64,000 nt of DNA from MGBC163016 sp964631345 (lineage in GTDB: Bacteria; Actinomycetota; Coriobacteriia; Coriobacteriales; Eggerthellaceae): positions 62,001 to 126,000 of the forward strand of contig CAZVWE010000003.1 in assembly GCA_964631345.1 (NCBI GenBank), in the 5' to 3' direction. Position 1 is the first letter of the stretch. Every line of letters starts with the position of its first letter. The translations under genes and the position numbers were made by a program. The notes under the pieces were generated by a model. It was not told where the DNA came from. It ran no database searches and saw only the letters and a list, made by a program, of their open reading frames with translations. This document shows, in pieces, positions 61,444 to 64,000 of the stretch.

Positions 61444-64000
61444 TTACTCAGAACGCTCAACTTCTTTCACAGTGTATCCCTCGATGGTGTCCCCTACCTT
61501 GATGTCTTGATAACCTGTTATCCCAATGCCACATTCATAACCATGTGCGACACTCTTTACGTCGTCTTTAAACCTACGAAGACTCTCGATTTCGCCTTCA
61601 AATACAACAGTTCCATCGCGAACAACGCGAACCTTGTCATCTCTGTTGATTTCGCCTTCAATAATGTAACAACCAGCAACTGTTCCAACCTTGGGCACCT
61701 TAAATGTCTCGCGAACTTCAGCAATACCTGTATCAACTTCTACGATATCAGGTGAAAGCAAGCCAACACGAGCCGCATTGATATCCTCAATCGCCTGATA
61801 AATTACGCGATACATCCTGATATCAACTTTTTCCTTTTCGGCTTGTGCACGCGATTTACCAGTCGGACGAACATTAAAGCCGATTATGATTGCATCAGAT
61901 GCTGCTGCAAGTGTCACGTCTGTCTCCGTAATACCACCAACAGCAGAGTGTACGATATTGATCCTAACCTCAGATTGATCCATCTTCTCAACAGCATCAC
62001 GTAAAGCCTCGATAGATCCTTGAACGTCAGCTTTAACGATCAAATTGAGATCCGTTAGCTTACCTTCCTCAATCCTGCTAAAGAGATCATCCAAAGAAAC
62101 ATGTGATCTATGCTGCTGTTCTGCAAGTCTTTCGCGAAGTGCACGCTCTTCTGCAAGCTTTCTTGCATCGCGCTCATCTTCAAATACCCTAAATTCATCT
62201 CCTGCAACAGGTACTGAATTAAGACCTAAAATCTCACCAGGATCAGCTGGAAGCGCTGCTTCAGAATGCTCTCCGCGCGGGTCAACCAAGGCACGAACAC
62301 GACCATAAGATGTGCCTGCAACCACAGCGTCTCCTGGATGCAGGGTACCCCTTTGAACCAGAACAGTTGCAATAGGGCCTCTTCCCTTATCGAGGTTTGC
62401 CTCAATTACAAAACCGCTCGCTAAAGCATCGGGGTTTGCTTTAAGCTCAAGCACATCAGCCTGCAAAATAATCGTTTCAAGTAGATCGTCAATGTGAAGT
62501 TTCTTCTTTGCAGAAACATTCACAAACATATTCTGTCCGCCCCATTCTTCAGGAATAACTTCATACTCGGTTAATTCTTGGCGAACTCTATCAGGATTTG
62601 CACCATCTTTATCAATTTTATTCACAGCAACAACAATAGGCACATTGGCTGCTTTTGCATGATTTATAGCCTCAACAGTCTGAGGCATAACACCATCATC
62701 AGCTGCAACTACTAAAACGATAACATCGGTTACTTGCGCGCCTCTTGCACGCATAGCGGTAAATGCTTCATGACCAGGAGTGTCAATGAATGTGATTTGG
62801 CGATCGTTGATGTTTACAACCGAAGCACCAATATGCTGAGTAATGCCACCAGCCTCACTAGCAACGACTCCGGTATCTCTAATTGCATCGAGCAGAGAGG
62901 TCTTACCATGATCAACGTGACCCATAACGGTAACAACAGGCGGACGTGGCTTTAAGTCATCTTCTGTATCGTTATAAACGACAACATATTCTTCTTCAGG
63001 AGACACAACGCGAACTTTTCTGCCCATATCATCAGCGACAATATCAATTAGGTCATCGCTCATAGATTGCGTGACGGTCAAAACCTGACCTAGCAAAAAT
63101 AAACGCTTAATGATGTCATTAGGTTGCACACCTAAAAGCTCAGCAACTTTTCCAACAGTAGCACCCTCAGGAATTTCAACTACAGAATCATCCAAAACTA
63201 GCTCAGGATCAATACCATGTTCAATAGCTGCTGCTTCTGCACGCTCTCTTGCTTCGGCCTCTCTTTTTTGCTTACGTTTTTTACGTCTTCCTTCGCCTTC
63301 AGAAGAACTGGCAGCCTCAACAGCTGCTCTTGCCTCAGCAAGCACTTTGTCACGTTGAAGCTGTTCTGCCTGCACTGCCATCTGTGCATAACGATCTTCT
63401 TGCTCGTTTTCTTGCATCTCTTCAAGTTCAGGAACAAACTGATGAGGATTCTTTTGTTTCTTAGGCTTGCGACCTTTTTGTTGTTGATTTCCTTTTTTAT
63501 CCTGAGTCTTCGTTGTTTCTTGAGTTTTCATCCTTTGCTGTTCTGATTCAATTTGTGAAAGCAACGATGAGAAATCTGCATTCTTGCCTGAGTTTTCTAC
63601 TTTTGACTCCGCAGACACATTTGCTGATGCAGTCTTTGCCTGTTTCTTTCCCTTGTTCTTTAAGGACTCTTCAACAGCTTGCTTCTTCGCTACTTCGCGA
63701 GCAGTTCGCTCAGCCTTTTCGCGTGCTTTAGCTTCAGCCTTCTCACGCTCAACTCTCTTTTTCTCCATCTCAATCTGACTTGCAAGAGACTCGATTCCAG
63801 AAGATGCGGCAGTTTCGATTCTTTTTGGCTTTTTCTTAGCCTTTTCGTTCTCTTCATTAGAAGATGTTCCTACGCGCGCAGCTTTTGCGGCTTCTCTTTC
63901 GGCAAGTTCTTTTTCAACCGCAGCCTTACGCTCAGCTTCTTCCGCTGCTTTTTTTCGCTCCGTTTCAGCCTTTTCTTTTTCTAAGGCTTTACGCTCCTCC
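61444..64000 (-). CDS. infB: Translation initiation factor IF-2 (N-terminus outside window)
   Basis: GTPase that brings initiator tRNA to the 30S subunit. The open frame runs to the right edge; at least 852 residues are visible. From the edge inward: a long low-complexity region of Lys, Glu, Ala and Arg; a short IF2_N domain (about 63.1-63.2 kb); the G domain with G1 GHVDHGKT near 62.91 kb, DTPGHEAF and NKID; then domains II-IV. An internal Met at 63768 is not the true start. Starts the infB-rbfA-nrnA-truB-ribF operon. Confidence 0.95.
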   Translation of the reverse strand, partial: EERKALEKEKAETERKKAAEEAERKAAVEKELAEREAAKAARVGTSSNEENEKAKKKPKRIETAASSGIESLASQIEMEKKRVEREKAEAKAREKAERTAREVAKKQAVEESLKNKGKKQAKTASANVSAESKVENSGKNADFSSLLSQIESEQQRMKTQETTKTQDKKGNQQQKGRKPKKQKNPHQFVPELEEMQENEQEDRYAQMAVQAEQLQRDKVLAEARAAVEAASSSEGEGRRKKRKQKREAEARERAEAAAIEHGIDPELVLDDSVVEIPEGATVGKVAELLGVQPNDIIKRLFLLGQVLTVTQSMSDDLIDIVADDMGRKVRVVSPEEEYVVVYNDTEDDLKPRPPVVTVMGHVDHGKTSLLDAIRDTGVVASEAGGITQHIGASVVNINDRQITFIDTPGHEAFTAMRARGAQVTDVIVLVVAADDGVMPQTVEAINHAKAANVPIVVAVNKIDKDGANPDRVRQELTEYEVIPEEWGGQNMFVNVSAKKKLHIDDLLETIILQADVLELKANPDALASGFVIEANLDKGRGPIATVLVQRGTLHPGDAVVAGTSYGRVRALVDPRGEHSEAALPADPGEILGLNSVPVAGDEFRVFEDERDARKLAEERALRERLAEQQHRSHVSLDDLFSRIEEGKLTDLNLIVKADVQGSIEALRDAVEKMDQSEVRINIVHSAVGGITETDVTLAAASDAIIIGFNVRPTGKSRAQAEKEKVDIRMYRVIYQAIEDINAARVGLLSPDIVEVDTGIAEVRETFKVPKVGTVAGCYIIEGEINRDDKVRVVRDGTVVFEGEIESLRRFKDDVKSVAHGYECGIGITGYQDIKVGDTIEGYTVKEVERSE

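Overview
The window is a stretch of about 64 kb of tightly packed bacterial chromosome. The most likely host is an anaerobic, low-to-mid GC member of the Actinomycetota, class Coriobacteriia. Two things point there. The order miaA-dapF-hflX / lexA / nrdR at the left end is an actinobacterial arrangement. The gene content is that of a strictly anaerobic amino-acid fermenter: indolepyruvate and 2-oxoacid ferredoxin oxidoreductases, AMP-forming acyl-CoA ligases, an Ech-type [NiFe] hydrogenase and a K+-dependent membrane pyrophosphatase. The assignment is inferred from content and synteny; no 16S gene is present. I see no phage, insertion sequence or CRISPR array, and no gene-free stretch exceeds about 300 bases.

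Layout. 1-5.1 kb (mostly + strand): miaA (cut by the window edge), dapF, hflX, then lexA (-) and nrdR (+) diverging from a shared regulatory region with two LexA-like boxes and one NrdR box, then dut and a small membrane protein. 5.2-7.6 kb: a DUF721-like protein, menA and gluQ. 7.6-15.6 kb (- strand): an aryl-2-oxoacid fermentation region with iorAB and two paaK + ACT-domain modules, interspersed with an FHA protein and a D,D-carboxypeptidase. 15.6-18.8 kb: a VanW-family envelope protein and pgsA. 19.0-24.3 kb: a complete echABCDEF operon, followed by tRNA-Pro(GGG).

24.7-31.1 kb holds the most distinctive locus: a 1879-residue secreted M60-type metallopeptidase carrying a dockerin-like duplicated calcium-loop module, co-transcribed with a small sortase-anchored protein that resembles a cohesin domain. 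Together they could form a one-enzyme, one-scaffold surface-display system for a mucin- or glycoprotein-degrading protease.

31.2-37.9 kb: coaBC-rluD-lspA-ileS (overlapping genes) and a divergent DegV protein. 38-41 kb: a GT2 glycosyltransferase, UDP-galactopyranose mutase and a membrane protein, suggesting a galactofuranose-containing surface glycan. 41.1-48.7 kb: a four-subunit 2-oxoacid:ferredoxin oxidoreductase operon flanked by two paralogous pairs of XRE-cupin regulator and acyl-CoA ligase. 48.8-55.6 kb: rsmB-fmt-def, dnaG, divergent dgt, and rnhA. 55.6-57.8 kb: hppA with a structured 5' leader. 58-64 kb: infB (cut by the right edge)-rbfA-nrnA-truB-ribF.

How it fits together: 2-oxoacids from amino acids are oxidised by Ior and Vor/Kor-type enzymes to acyl-CoAs and reduced ferredoxin. 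The PaaK and Acs-like ligases interconvert acyl-CoAs and acids, making PPi in the activating direction. Ech reoxidises ferredoxin to H2 while pumping ions, and HppA recovers PPi energy as an ion gradient. The M60 protease could supply peptides from host glycoproteins. This metabolic picture is inference from gene families.
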